Shown here: positions 38,137 through 51,100 of the stretch, in pieces
Position numbering within the stretch: the first letter of the stretch is position 1
Layout: every line of letters begins with the position of its first letter
NCBI GenBank assembly: GCA_023055505.1
Contig: JALIRH010000004.1
Coordinates: 13,077,368 to 13,141,367 of the forward strand
Source: Callipepla californica brunnescens
Lineage: Eukaryota > Chordata > Aves > Galliformes > Odontophoridae
DNA length: 64,000 nt
Reading direction: 5' to 3'
Position numbers and translations under genes: made by a program
Notes under the pieces: model-generated
What the model saw: the letters and a program-made list of their open reading frames with translations, nothing else
Databases searched by the model: none
Told to the model about the DNA's origin: nothing

Positions 38137-39323
38137 ATATTTATTGGAAAAAAAAAAAACATCCTACTTTACAAAATGATGGGCTGACTGTATTAATTAA
38201 ACCATTTTTTTCTTTCACAGAGATTATTCCACAGATCCTGGTACACTTCTGAGGGACTGTAAAAGGAACAAACATCTGGAGACTTAGTGACACACATGAA
38301 ACATATTCAACAAATATTGTATCACTGCCTCTTCAAGAGTGCAACCCCACTGTGTGATGCCATCAGGGATCCACGGTGACATCTGCAGTGAGGGTATGCA
38401 ACATTGCTCAGGAAGCCTAGGTGTTTAACTAGCCTGAGATATTACTGTGATGTGATTGTGTACAGAATTTCTTAGGCAACTGAGATGGCACAGTAGTGTT
38501 CAGACACTTGATATGACAGTGAATTTTTTCCATGGCTGCTATTGAGGAGGGCAATTCACAGCAAGAGCACGGAACTCTCCCAGGCTTTTTTCAGAAAGGG
38601 GGATTCCAGCATTTCTAAACATACTCCAAGCCTCAATGTCTTTGTGCAGTGACCTGCTGATCAGGGATCCTGACAGTGATTCAGTGGGCCTACCTGCTGC
38701 AGCACTGCAACCAAATTGTGATCTAATCACAGGTAGATGTGCACAGACTATAGCTATTGCTAATAATACCATGTTTCTCAGCACCAACCAGAGGCAGGAG
38801 ACAGTTTTTTGTGGGTTTTGTAGCTGTAGTGGAAATGCTGTCACAGCCTGAACCAGAGATTGTGCACCTGGTGGGAAGGCAGGGACAACCCAGGGGAACT
38901 CAGGTGCATGCAATGACTGGAAGGAGTGGAGCTACGATCCATCCCTTCCCAGACCTCATATAAGGGTTGGCAGTGGAGATGAGGGTGTCTCTTGTTGGAG
39001 ATTATTGTATGCTAGATGACTTCTAAGGGTAAGGGATTTTTTTTTTATTTTCTCTTTTTCTATGTCTGTAATTGCCGCATTTGAGTATATCCTCATTTGC
39101 TATAGCTTAGTGTTTAGCTATTCTGATGTTGTTGCTGTGTTTTCTATTGCATTACAATAGCATATACTGAGCTGCAGCTAGTTAGTTTACACAGTCTCCT
39201 AAAAAGGTATGGATTGCTCATGCTCTTGTCTGTGTAATTCTAAAACCAGTGTTACTGACTAGAAATGGAAGAGCCCATTAATGATGATGCAATTAATGAT
39301 ATGCTTAATCAAGTGTTCTCTGA

Positions 39324-39369
39324 CTTTCCCTGGAATACATGTATATTTCTGGGATATTTATCTGGAGAT
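39324..39369 (+). repeat. Local direct repeat, copy 2
   Basis: This is the partner of 38091-38136, 1.2 kb away in the same orientation. Confidence 0.5.
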
Positions 39370-39667
39370 TCTCTCATAACCTAGAGACTTTTTTCCCCCA
39401 AATATCATAGGGTTGCAGAACAACGGAAACACCTGTAGTGTCCTTGGTATTAGGTGGGATGCTCATTATATGTTAAATATTTGCATGCTGTATGTTTTTT
39501 GGCTCTGAAAGACTTTAGTGAGAAGTCCCAATTGAATGCTCTCAATGTTAGAGTCAAGACTGGTGGCACAAAGAAATATTAAGGAAAAACAAAAACTAGA
39601 GCCTTGACGGTGGAGACTGCACAGCACCTGCGCTTTTTGAATTTGGATCCAGCAATAGATGTTGACA

Positions 39668-40119
39668 TTCATAGATTCATAGATACATTAGGTTGGAAAG
39701 GACCTACAAGATCATCTAGTCCAACCATCCTCACACCACCATCCCTACCCACCAAGCTACTAAATCAAATCCCTCAGCACCTCATCTAAACGCTTCTTGA
39801 ACAGCGCTAGGGACGGTGCCTCAACCACCTCCCTAGGCAGGCCATTCCAGTGCCGGACCACTCTTTCAGAGAAAAAATTTTTCCTCAAGTCTAATCTAAA
39901 TCTTCCCCGGCACAACTTGTGGCCATTCCCTCTCGTCCTGTCATTAGTTACCTGGGAGAAGAGGCTGACCCCCTCCTTACCACAGCCTCCCTTCAGGAAG
40001 TGGTAGAGTGCGATGAGGTCTCCTCTGAGCCTCCTTTTCCCCAAACTAAACAATCCCAGCTCCCTCAGCCGCTCCTCGTAAGACCTGTGCTCCAGACCCC
40101 TCACCAGTTTTGTTGCCCA
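39668..40119 (-). mobile_element. CR1 LINE 3' end with intact ORF2 C-terminus
   Basis: This is the best-preserved CR1 in the window. Its 3' tail repeats appear as 'catagattcatagatac' on the + strand. On the - strand one frame (39760-40104, 114 codons) reads [50 protein letters not shown] and [13 protein letters not shown], the C-terminal end of CR1 ORF2, without a stop. Low decay suggests a recent insertion. It is about 450 bp, 5' truncated near 40,119. The fragment cannot move by itself because the endonuclease and reverse transcriptase are missing. Confidence 0.95.
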
Positions 40120-43100
40120 GTTTTCGTAGCTGTAGGTGGGTCAGAAAAGGGGTGTTGGTTCTTTAGCTAGTCCAGCAGCATGATTTTGACTTCTCTGTAG
40201 CAAAGTCTGCTTCACTGGATTTGCTTTGGTGAAGAAAAGGCTTTGCGTGTGTTTTAGTTCAAGCACTACAGAATTTGTTTTCTCTCTTGCCTAATGGCTT
40301 CTCTTCCTTGACAGGAAGGAAGCAGGGCTGTGGACTTTCCACAGGCATTGGTCTCTTAAGTTGTGATTTAGCTTACCAGGATGATGAAACATTTCTACTT
40401 TCTGCCCCCATTCTTATTCTAACTACTTAACCACCTTCTGGTTTTAGGTACTATGAATGTGTAGCTGCTCCATTTGACTAAATAATACAGATGTATTCCT
40501 CCTAAGGAAGGTCAGGTAGAATGAGACCTGTTTTCTCGTATCCCCAGGAGTAAGGGTGACAATGCTTACACACAACTTTGTCTTTTTTTTTTTTTTTCTG
40601 ATGGGAAGGAAAACCAAGGGTGTGTCTTTGACCTCAAAAATATGACGGGAATTCCCCTTACAGACTTAACTCACAGAAGTTAGGGAACAATGGTATAGAT
40701 CAGGGGCTGCTTAGGGGTTGGAGTACAGTTGTAGTGATCAAATCAGCCCTAGAATAATGATCACCATTTAAAATACCTTTCATCTGTTAACAGGGCCCTT
40801 GAAACCTCTACAAGGTGGAAAAGAGGTGTCTATTTCTCTGACAAGTCTAGGTGGTCAGTGTTCATGTAGAGGTCCACGAAGGAGATCTCCAGATTTGTCT
40901 GAAAGTGATTGTGCCTCAGGATCTCAAACTTTGATCAGGAAGCTATCACATATTCCTCATTTGGTCCTCCCTGAAATGTTTTTTCATCTCTAACTGAAAA
41001 CTGTAGGAAGTGATGAAGGTTGTTTTGGAGGCATGCATGTATATGTAAGTGTCTTAAGAAATCTTTCCATGTCTTTGGACAATATATTTAATCATTTTTA
41101 AAGTGGGGTCAATTTTCCTTTCCCATCCACACGAGCCTAAAAGAACCTCATTTATAAATATCGTGCTTCAGGTAAATGTGAAAAGTTATACCTGCCTTCA
41201 CACCTTGTAGAATCTGCAGCTTTGTAAGCTTGAGGTACCTCCTTTATTGAAGGTCATTGCCCTAAGTATAGGGCTGTAAAGCAATCCTCATGCTTTGGCT
41301 CAGGGAATTATTGCAGCTTAATGAATTAGTACATGCAGTTTGAAATCCCCTCAGTTAAAGTGAATAAATGAACATGGCTGACTCATTAGCAATGAGAGAC
41401 ATGGGGTCCTTGGGCAGAGGGAGAGCATCAGATTCTGCATCCTGTGTCCTAAATGAGTGCTGTAGTACCAGCAGTACAAGATTGAAAGGCAATTTGCCCT
41501 GCAGCAGGCTTGGCTGAAGTCTTCTCTGATAGCCATGCTCTGGAGATGTTGGTGTGTTTGGATGTCTCAAGCATGGTGAGTGAGGAAGGTCAATTCATGA
41601 ATTCCTACTGAGGCAAGTGTTGTGCTAGAAGCCTGACATTTTGGTGGCTGGAAAACATATGTCATCAGAAATGAGGTTTTTATGATAACTTTTTAGTAGC
41701 ATCTGAGCTCTTCTCTTTTTGGGCAGCATGATATGATTTTTATGGCAGTCACCTTCTAAAGCTTCTGAATGGAAGGTGCTGTATGATCAAATTATGAGTA
41801 GATTTTACAGCCAAGTACAAGGAAGCAAAGTGTGACACAAAGGAGTGCCACATCTCTCATCCTACTGAGGCAGAACAAAGCAGGGGGAAAGGGCAGTAAA
41901 ATATACCTTGTGAAGGGGAAGCCCTGCAGAAAGCACCCAGACAACTGCGTGCTGCAGGAAAAAAAAATTCCCCTTTCACTCTTTCAAGAAATCAGCTGAT
42001 GCTATGTGCCATAAGGTTCAAAAACACTTGTTGCTCTCTTTCTTTGCATAACTGCAGTGGTTCATTGTGCTGCTGAAGCCCAGCTGCCCCTTCAGCCTTG
42101 TGACAATCCCCTGCAGCAGCAAATTCCACTGAAAACCTTGCTGTAGGTAATGCTTCTTTTTAGGGATCACTTGTTCATCATTTCTAAGATACATCTTGAA
42201 GAAAATATCCTGTTAGCATAGCAGCAGTAAAGCTGAGCCATTTTCACACTACTCCTCACTGAAGCCATCCAAGGAATAGATCCTCTAAGAGTTCTTGTGG
42301 GTCAGGCCCCAACCTGCTGCTGTTGTTTCCAAGCATTACAATCCAATGTATAGATTGTTTAACCTGCAAGGATTAACAGCATTTGCTCAGGTATCGACCT
42401 TTCAGTGTCAGGTCCTTCATTTTCTACAACTGCTTTGTTCCTGAGCATTCAGGTCCAGTGACACAACCTGCAAAGCTAAAATCAGCTGCTGCGGGTGTGA
42501 TCAGCTTTATGCAGCGCTGGTGTGCAAGCTCCCTGCTCTTCTTGCAAGTCATGAGAAGCAGCTGGAAGAGTTGGAACTAAACTCCCAGGTGCACTATCAT
42601 TCACAGCCTCAGGTTTAATCAAAAGGTCAATGTGGTTCTCAAGTGAGAAACTTTAGATTAAAATATAAACAAATGAGTGAGAAATGATGCCAAGCTTGGA
42701 GGGATTAAGGGATTCAATGAAAGATGAAACTTCAAAAAGTGCATGAGCCTGTTTCTTAATCCTTGAAACTCAAAGGCACATTAAAGTAACCTCTTGCTAC
42801 ACACCTGTGTGTGCCTTTGTCAGTGCCTGCAAAGGCAGTGCACCTTTTATTTTTTTTTTTTTGAAAAGGTGGGCATCTCTCAACAAAATAGCTGTATGCA
42901 GTTTCAGCTAAATGAATGCTTTCCTGTGTAAGAGAGGGGTAAATTTCCTTGACGCTGATTCTTCTTATGAAGAGCTGTTGGTGACCCAAGGCACAGGAGT
43001 CATAAAAAGTTGTACTCATGACTACCTTAGCTGGAAAATTCAGTTGTGAGAATGACTGAATCCTGTAAGATGCTATGCTGCCATGGCAACATGTAAGCGG

Positions 43101-44498
43101 ACAGGACTAACCATGTAAGTTAGTTTTCTTTAAGTTTGTTATCATCTTCAGTGGTGCACAGAAAGATTAAGTATTCAGTAATCTTGACTGAAAAGTTCTG
43201 GAGCACATGAATGGGAACAAAGTAACGCTACTTCTGCTCAAATGAGCTTTTCTAGGTGGTGGGTCAGAGAGGTAGGCCTCTTTCCATAGGAAGTGTTTCA
43301 TCTCTCTAACCTGTTATACCATTAATATTGCATACTGGTTTCTTAGACTACTTGCTTCAAGTAGTCTTTTCACACTATGGTCTGAAATATCAGTGGGGTA
43401 CTGAGGTCCCATGGGCCACAGCAAAGAATGGCTTGAAGCGTAGCCCTGGAACTAGAGGAAGCAGTTAGCAACAAGGACCTCTGCTCAACTTCCTGCCCTG
43501 CTCTGCGTGTCTTTGGAGAAATATGCACATCTGAACTTTTGCTTCAGCTCAGTCATGAAAATAGGTGTTGCAGTAAGTTCTTCTATATAGAATTGCAGTT
43601 TGTTTCCATCACTACTTGCAAGGACCATCTGATCCTCTTTTAGTACTTCAGCATGTTGAATTTCTCCTTCAAATGACCTTGTAAACTCTCAGCGTCACAG
43701 CCAGATGAAACTAACCCTTCTACCTAGGTGGCTTCCAGAAAGAAATGAGAACTTCTCTCTCTTGTTTCTCAGGTACTTTGGGCAGAACTGAAGGCTTAAT
43801 GCTGCCAATGCTGCTGGCTTGAAAAATGCTTTTGACATTTCAGGAATTAGCTTGAAGGATTAGTGAATAAATGGTACATTGTTGTGCATGAAGGAAGATC
43901 TTTAACTCTTACACTTCCCAAAATGCTATGTGCCTTATCTAGATGAACAGAGAAGAGATTTTGGGGAGGGGTCATTTGGGCTTCTTTTCATCACTTCAAG
44001 TCTATGTTCACATTTGAACTTAGGGAAATGTAGTGGGAAAACTGTAAATGTTATGTTAGTGAGTGCTGGAGGAAGGGCTGAAGGGTTGGGAATGTTGCAA
44101 AGCCTTGTGTTCATGACAGGGAGTGGACTAGAGGAAGTGTTAACTTGCTGAGTTTATATACTCAACTTCACAATGGGCAGGTAGGAAAATGACTTTCTGG
44201 CCACTACTGCAAACAGAGAAGCATCCTTGGAAGATTAGTACTGCGGTGCTTCTCAGGATTTTGAGAAGGCAGCAGTGAAGCCAGCCCTTGCCTTAGCTTA
44301 GGGGCTGGGTAATGAATTTTAATGTTAAGCAAATCCGTGACTTGTAAGATTAACCTTTTTCTCTCTTTCAGTGGCATATTTCTTCAAGAAAAGTATTATT
44401 TTATTTATTTATTTTTGTAAAGTGTTCTACTGCAGAAGTTCTGTAGGTTTACTCTCAATGCTGTAGGATAAGAAAAACACTCAGGAACATAGTCTACC

Positions 44499-44519
44499 TT
44501 TTTTTTTTTTTTTTTTTTT
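44499..44519 (+). repeat. Poly-T tract (21 bases)
   Basis: This is an uninterrupted T21, with no adjacent retrocopy recognised. Confidence 0.8.
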
Positions 44520-47500
44520 CCATGTAAAGCAACTTTAATTTTTATGTATTTTTCTCTTTCTACTGTTTCTTTTCTTTCAAAATACTTTGGAATTTTAATG
44601 TACTTAAGGGATTGCTTTGCTGAGACTTAGCTAGCTACTGTGAAATATAGCAAATGCTTACTGTCAGACAGAACTCCACAGGAGATGAGGGCAAGAAGTG
44701 AAGGTTGATATCACCCCATTTTAGGGCCGAGAAATAATACAGAAAATAGAATTAGCTCTATCTGTGAGGCATTCCTCACTAATGAGGACAACTTCCTTAG
44801 AAATGGAGGCTGAGAACTACATTTCTGGTCAAAATTTCTGGTCAAAAAGTGTAGCGGGAAGATAAGAAAGGGAGCAGCGTATGGTCCTGTATCTATCTTT
44901 CTCCAAAGACATTTGCAGAGATGAGGAGGTAGAGGAACAAATGACAGGAGACACAGAAAGAACTGCCTGAAACCCCAGGAATTGAAGGTCTGTTCCAGTG
45001 CTGGGTTAGTGTTTGCCAACAGCAATTGCGAATTTGTCCATCTCATGTTCAATTAGTCAACAGACTTGTCCTGGTCTTGTTTAACATAACTGAAAGGATC
45101 AGAATGCAACTATGTGACTACAGCGCTGCGAAAATACAATGGAAGATGAATTAAAAGGTAGAGTAGGACAGATTGTTCTTGTTAAAAGGAAAGTTAAAAC
45201 ATTTTCTTATTGGCTCTTAAGGATTAAGCTGTTGCGATTTAGGGCTACATGAGAGCGCTGAATCAGATGTTTAACATGCTTCAGCATATACACATTGATG
45301 TGACAGATGTAACTGATTCACTTCAGTTTTCCTGCATAGGTAAATTACAGTTTAAGGTCAGCCAGGATGTGGGGGAGATGAACTGTGAGCCAGCAAATCT
45401 CATATTAGTTTTTGTTATCATTGTTATGTTTTCCTGTATGTATGAGCCTCAGCTAGGTTCATGACATGGTATAGAACCAGGCGCAGGAAGTATATTAGTT
45501 TTCCACAATGCTGGCTTACGGGTCTCTTTCAAACCAACTTTTATCGAAGCAGTTTAAAAGGCACATCCTTAATTCATATTCAGTTCAATTTACAACATGG
45601 AAATATTTTTGGGTCTTAACACGGTTGGGCTGTACCAGGGCCAAGTCAGATAGTAATCAGTTGTCATGCTTTGAGAACATTTGCTTGTAATGTGTCTCTA
45701 TGCATTTCTGTGAAGGAGCAGCTGCAGGTGAGGTGCCTGGGGAGGGCAGACCTGGGAAGCAAAGGGGATCTCATCTCCTGTGTGTGTGAGTAAAAAATGA
45801 GGGAAGTGACTGTTCACCATTTGCTATTGAAGTTTTTGGTGGTGTTTTTAAAGCTTCAACTTCATCTCAGGGCCTGCTTAAGAACAGCACTAGTAGTACT
45901 GTAGGTTAGACACAGTTTTGGGATGAGGATACTTATCAGAAAGTGGTTTTTCTGTGACCAACAATTGAAGCTTCACAGCCACAAGGACTGTTCATTGTTG
46001 CTTAATTGTTCAATCAGTATTTCATGTCATTTTCTGCTATTTCTTTCTTTTTAATGTAACCCTGTGAACATAATCTTTCTGGGAGGAGTCTCCAGCATTG
46101 TGTGGGTTTTTAATAGTCATTTCAGTTTTCAAAGAGGAACAGTCCCTTTATTTGTCTAGTCTTCAGTGCTTAAGCTGATATCAGTCCAAGGCATCTGATG
46201 AAGTAAATATCTTACTAGAAATCACACACTAATAAATTAAAAACTTTAAGATAGATGCATGGCTAATTATAGGAAGGTAGGTAGCATCTAAGTTTTTCAT
46301 CTCTCATTGCAATATTATCCTGGAAGGGGTACAATAGGAACCCATGTGTGATATTTAGAGGTGAATGTTGGAAAAACTTGGCACAAACCATCTTTGGACA
46401 GTGCAATTTTCTTGCATGGCTTAAACAAATCCTGTTTAGGATCACTTCTATAGAACAAGAATAAAAGATGGAGGAGACATTTCAATGGCAAAGCCACTTT
46501 ATGCTCATTCAAGCTCCTGTGAAGTGTCCTAGAGCTCCAGGCACTGCTGTGTATTTTCTGCAGTTTGAATGTTTCCATTAAATTTCTGTTCAGGATTTAT
46601 ATATTTGTACTGAGTACTTCACAAATTGGAACTCTGTTATGAAATTTCTTATGCATCTGTATCAATCACAAACAGCATCAGTTGGCTGCCTGTGGTAACC
46701 TTATATAGGATACGTACAACCATTCTGCAACCATCCCTCTTGCTAACTCATTAGGAAAGCAACCAAAAAACGACAAAAACCCACAAACAGGAGTAAAAGC
46801 ACGATCAAGTAAGGAATTACGTCATTAGTCACTGTGAAGCTTCCAACTCACTTGAAGCTGAAAATTTTCAGTAAGGCATGCAAGTAGGAAGTAGTCCCTA
46901 GATCATAAGATGGTTACATATGAATTTCACAGTCTTTGTAGTTTTAAATCAGTATATAACTGATTTTTAAATTATGAAACCTTTCTGTGTGATAGTGGAG
47001 TGGGAAAAACGTTGTCTGTTTAAAGTTTAGTTCCATAACAGATACTGAACTACAGGAGGGAAAAAGAAGTCTTGAGGAACACAGGAATGTCTGGAACTCA
47101 CAGAAGTGTGTGAAGGTGCAGAACGCATACATTAAATGTACCTCTCAGTCACTGTGACATTGAGTAAAGGTCACTTCCTCTCTTCTGGCATATGTACCAG
47201 AGAATCTTTTGTTAGCTCAGTTCACTCCAGATCTCTTGTTGGTACCCTGATCTCTAGGCAAGTGGTGTGGGGTGGTTTATTTCCACAACATCTATCAGGC
47301 ATGGATTTTATAGTGAACTATGTTCTATTTTACCCTCAAGTTTTCTTGTTAAGGGAAATAACTGCAGGCTGGATGACCAGGCTGAAACAACAAGCAGGCT
47401 GGATTGATGAAGCAGTCATCCCTTGTGAGTCCATGCTTTCCTCTGTAGTGGGTCCAAGCCTGAGTTCACAATTCAAGTTGGCAATGTCCCTGTGGAAGTT

Positions 47501-47666
47501 CCAGTCACAGTTTGGTGGATGAAGTGAAGGCTATGTGGGCAGGTGTATGCTGCCTTCCCAAGCAGATAGGAGCTGTCAGTGAGGAATGTGGTTTATGGGC
47601 TAAACCAGCTTTTTATGGCTCCTCTTTGAGAAGCAAGATCCAAGTTCCTAGGCAGAGGTTAGGAGA

Positions 47667-47683
47667 TTTTTTTTTTTTTTTTT
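47667..47683 (+). repeat. Poly-T tract (17 bases)
   Basis: T17 lies 71 bp before a second T tract (47755-47775), so the two form a loose pair. Confidence 0.8.
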
Positions 47684-47754
47684 AAGATACTAGGCATTGC
47701 ATTTTCTGTTAAGCACTTGCATGTAGTGTTGGTGAGGAATCTGCCAGGGCGGTA

Positions 47755-47775
47755 TTTTTTTTTTTTTTTTTTTTT
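47755..47775 (+). repeat. Poly-T then poly-C tract
   Basis: T21 is directly followed by seven C (47776-47782), a 28-base homopyrimidine run. Confidence 0.8.
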
Positions 47776-47948
47776 CCCCCCCACCAGAAACCTCCTTTTT
47801 GTAAAAATTTGCAATTTTCTTTTTTGAAAACACATTGACTACAGCATTCTTGATCAAATCAGATAGTAAGGAACTGCTTGCTTCAAGTGTGTGAAGTTCA
47901 AAATTATGTGGCAATATTGAGATGGACATATATTTCTTACATAAAACA

Positions 47949-48106
47949 ATCATAGACCCATCAAGGTTGGGAAAGATGATTAAGATAATCTAGTCCAGCC
48001 ATCAACCCATCACCACCTTACCACTAAACCATGTCACTCAGTGCTCATCTACACTTTTCTTGAGCACCTCCAGCAACAGTGTCCTGGATAGCACTCAAGT
48101 TAGGGG
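47949..48106 (-). mobile_element. CR1 LINE 3' fragment
   Basis: The + strand shows 'aatcatagacccatcaaggt', 'taatctagtccagccatcaa' and 'cttgagcacctccagcaaca', a diverged reversed CR1 3' end of about 155 bp. Confidence 0.85.
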
Positions 48107-51100
48107 ACTATCCTATCCAATGAAGTTATTTGCATGTTCTGTCAGCTAAAAAAAGAGCAGAGATTTTTGATTCAGTAGTGGATACACAAGTACAAAAGAA
48201 ACATTCCTACAATGGCGTGCAGGGCAGACTTTAAAAGTATGCAGGTATCTGTTGTCTGAACTTTGCACACACACATGCACGTTTGTTTCCTTGTGTAATT
48301 GTGTTATCGTGTAAGCAGTTCCCAGCATGGTAAACAGTAAAGGCAAGGCAGTGAGATAGCTCAGCAGAGCATGTATTTAAGCTGTCAATGCAATTTTGGT
48401 GACTGTATTTGCACAAAGATGTGATACTGTACGTCCAGTGCTGGATATCCCTAACATTCATCATCACGTTCAACAGTGGATGGCAGCACCAGTCATCTCG
48501 TCAAAGACCAACATCATAAACTCTGTGTTTGCCCATATATTTTCTATGTGACATGATTATTCCCAAAAGAGCATTAATCCTTTCCTTCCAACTGGTTTGC
48601 ATGGGATATAAAATCCGTTGCTATTTCCTGGTCTCTCATGAATAACTTGTACATTACTTCATTAGCAAGATGAGCAAAAATAAAATTGCATGGAAGAAAC
48701 TACTTTATACAAACTTGAATAGTCTCCCACTAAGTTACACTATTCTGTGCTTGACTTCTTATATGTTCCATAAGTGCGGGGTAGGAAAGTAATGTTCAGA
48801 ACAGATGGAGGAAAAGAACCTGTGGCTCCATCTTTAGGAGGGAGAAAAAAAAAAAAAAAAAGCTCAGCACAGACTACTTCTAATATAATTCCCACAGCTG
48901 CTAATTTTGGAGTTTCTTTTCAGGTGTCCCTCGGATCTTGCCTACTACAGGAATATTAAATGATGCTTGCTGACCTAATATTACATTCTTAAATTTAAAA
49001 CCTTCTCAATTCCAAATTACAGAATTATTGGAATTGATTCTGGACCTAAGCTGTAATTCATCAAGTTCATTCTACTGAATGAATCCTACTTAATTCTTCT
49101 GAATTCTAATGAATTATGTGCACCACACAGGCTCAGCTGCTTGGCCCATTTCTGCTGTTATGTTGTTGTTGCAAAAGCACACTGCCAATGCTGGGCTGAG
49201 ATCCATTCACTGTGAAGAAATCATATGCCAAACATGCATTAATTCATTTATTTTCAGGCTTTTTTTCTGAAGAAATATGTGTAGCACTACTGCCTGTCTG
49301 TTCATGTATTTTGAAATGAACAGCTAATTTTAACTAAATTTCATGCAGGACCAGCAGTTTTAAGGACACCACAGGTTCTATGGGTACAGTCAGGCAAGGA
49401 TTCTTTGGTCTTGCTTCTTATAAAAATACTTTCTGACTTCCCCTCTTCCAAAAATTCATTGCTTTAACAATGAAGGTAGGACTTCTCTGACTAGGGAAAG
49501 GAGGAAACCTTACAAGGACAATCTCAGGGATGCATTTCTGAGAGGAAACAGTGTATGTGTACAGGCTGGTTGAATCTAGATAATTTGTATTTTGGGAATT
49601 AATTTTTTTTTTTTTTTGAGGCATTACACACTTGGATCTGACTCTAATTGGGAATTTAAGCCCAAGCCATCTTTATGCTTTGAGCTTCCCAGAATCATTT
49701 TTAGAATCATTTTTATCAGCCTGAAAGTTATGTGATGGGTTGCACAGATGGATCTGATGTTCTGTGAAGAATAACTTTTGAATGCAAAGTTGGAGACTAT
49801 AGTATTCCTTCATTCTTTGCGATAAGGTAATTGTGAATATCAGAACCACTGCTCTGTTTTTGGGCTTGTTCTCCACGAGATGGTGCTCTTCCCCTTGTCC
49901 TGAGGTTGTTTTCGTTCAATCTCCATCAATTCATACTTTGCCTTGTTTCCCCTCTGCGTTTCTTTGCCTGTCTCTACCTGTAGTATTGTCCCCCTATATG
50001 CACTGTGCTGGGTGACTGCTTTTAGATCTGCTTTTGCAGTCTGACCTGCAGCTGTGCATGACCACCTTACAGGAAGCTTGGAGGCTGGAATTTCTTCAAA
50101 ACCTTATGCTTCATTGCGAAACTGCAATATTGCAACCAAGTCTGATCATGTTGCGTCAATACCTCCCAATCCTTTGTTACTGCCAGATTACGTTCACCTT
50201 TCCAGCACTGCCTGAGACGAGCAAACTGAGAAATGAGGTGCATTTCCACACACCTGCTTGACTGTTAAGAGGTCACGATGTATGAATCAAGCATGGGATT
50301 GTGACCTGTGATGGAATGCGTTAGCTCTTTGGAAATCACTTATTGGTTTCTCCAGACTAGGTATAGGTTGCTGTAAACAAGTGGATGACATATCAAATTA
50401 AAAACAAAGGCTGAGTCACACAGGAAACTCATCTGATTTTACACTGTCTGTCTCCTGTGATCTCCAGAGTACTTACTGCCCTGGGCTTAGCAACACTGTG
50501 GGCACTGGCCACTCTGCTGCCTGCTGAGGGCAAGTGTTGACCTCATGCTGCTCATAGCCTTGGTCGTGTTCTTCACAGAGTACCTGACAGGGAGCTCTGG
50601 CAGCTTCCACTTCCATTTAGTACCAGGAGGGCAGCCAGCAAAGGAAGCTGTAAAGTTCTTGCTATCTCTATGAGAAGCTATAAAAACTATAAAAAGTTAA
50701 CGGCATCCCATGACATGTTAGATGTATGCAGTCACGCAGCTCTGAGCTACTACTGTGACAGAGCAAAGAAGCTGACTGACCCTGGCACTCAGTGAGCCCC
50801 AGAGGCACCAAAACATGGTGAAGCCACAGAGCCAAACACAGTCCTGTCCTTCAGTCGTGAGTGTCCCCAGCCTGCCTACTGCTCTCTGTAGCCTTCAACC
50901 TCTTCTGGCTTAATCAGGCTCATGTTGAGAAAACTCACAAAATAAAGAATATATTTTTGAGGTTTTCCCTTTATCTCTTTCTCCCTCTCCATATATATAT
51001 TCATCTGCTATCAGTCTTCAGCCTACCTCCAGCCACCTGCAGTAGTGTATTATTGGGGGTGTTAAGGAGATGCACCTGCTAAGCGGCTCAATGATTAACC

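Larger units (their letters stand above)
36004..39667. other. Intergenic, no gene seen
   Basis: A GC-richer block lies at 36,540-36,930, an AT palindrome at 37,137-37,158, and one half of a local repeat pair at 38,091-38,136 (the other half is at 39,324-39,369). The ORFs are short and unsupported. Confidence 0.6.
40120..47948. other. Intergenic, no gene seen
   Basis: Mixed-composition sequence with homopolymers at 40,583-40,597 and 44,499-44,519, a 10-bp hairpin at 43,345-43,367, and T17/T21 tracts near 47.7 kb. No exon or recognisable gene was found on either strand. Confidence 0.6.

Noticed and set aside
38539..38913. 124-codon - strand ORF
   Set aside because: Overlaps open frames on the opposite strand, no recognised domain, no exon signals.
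47136..47522. 128-codon + strand ORF
   Set aside because: Composition-like frame without homology; no splice or regulatory context.
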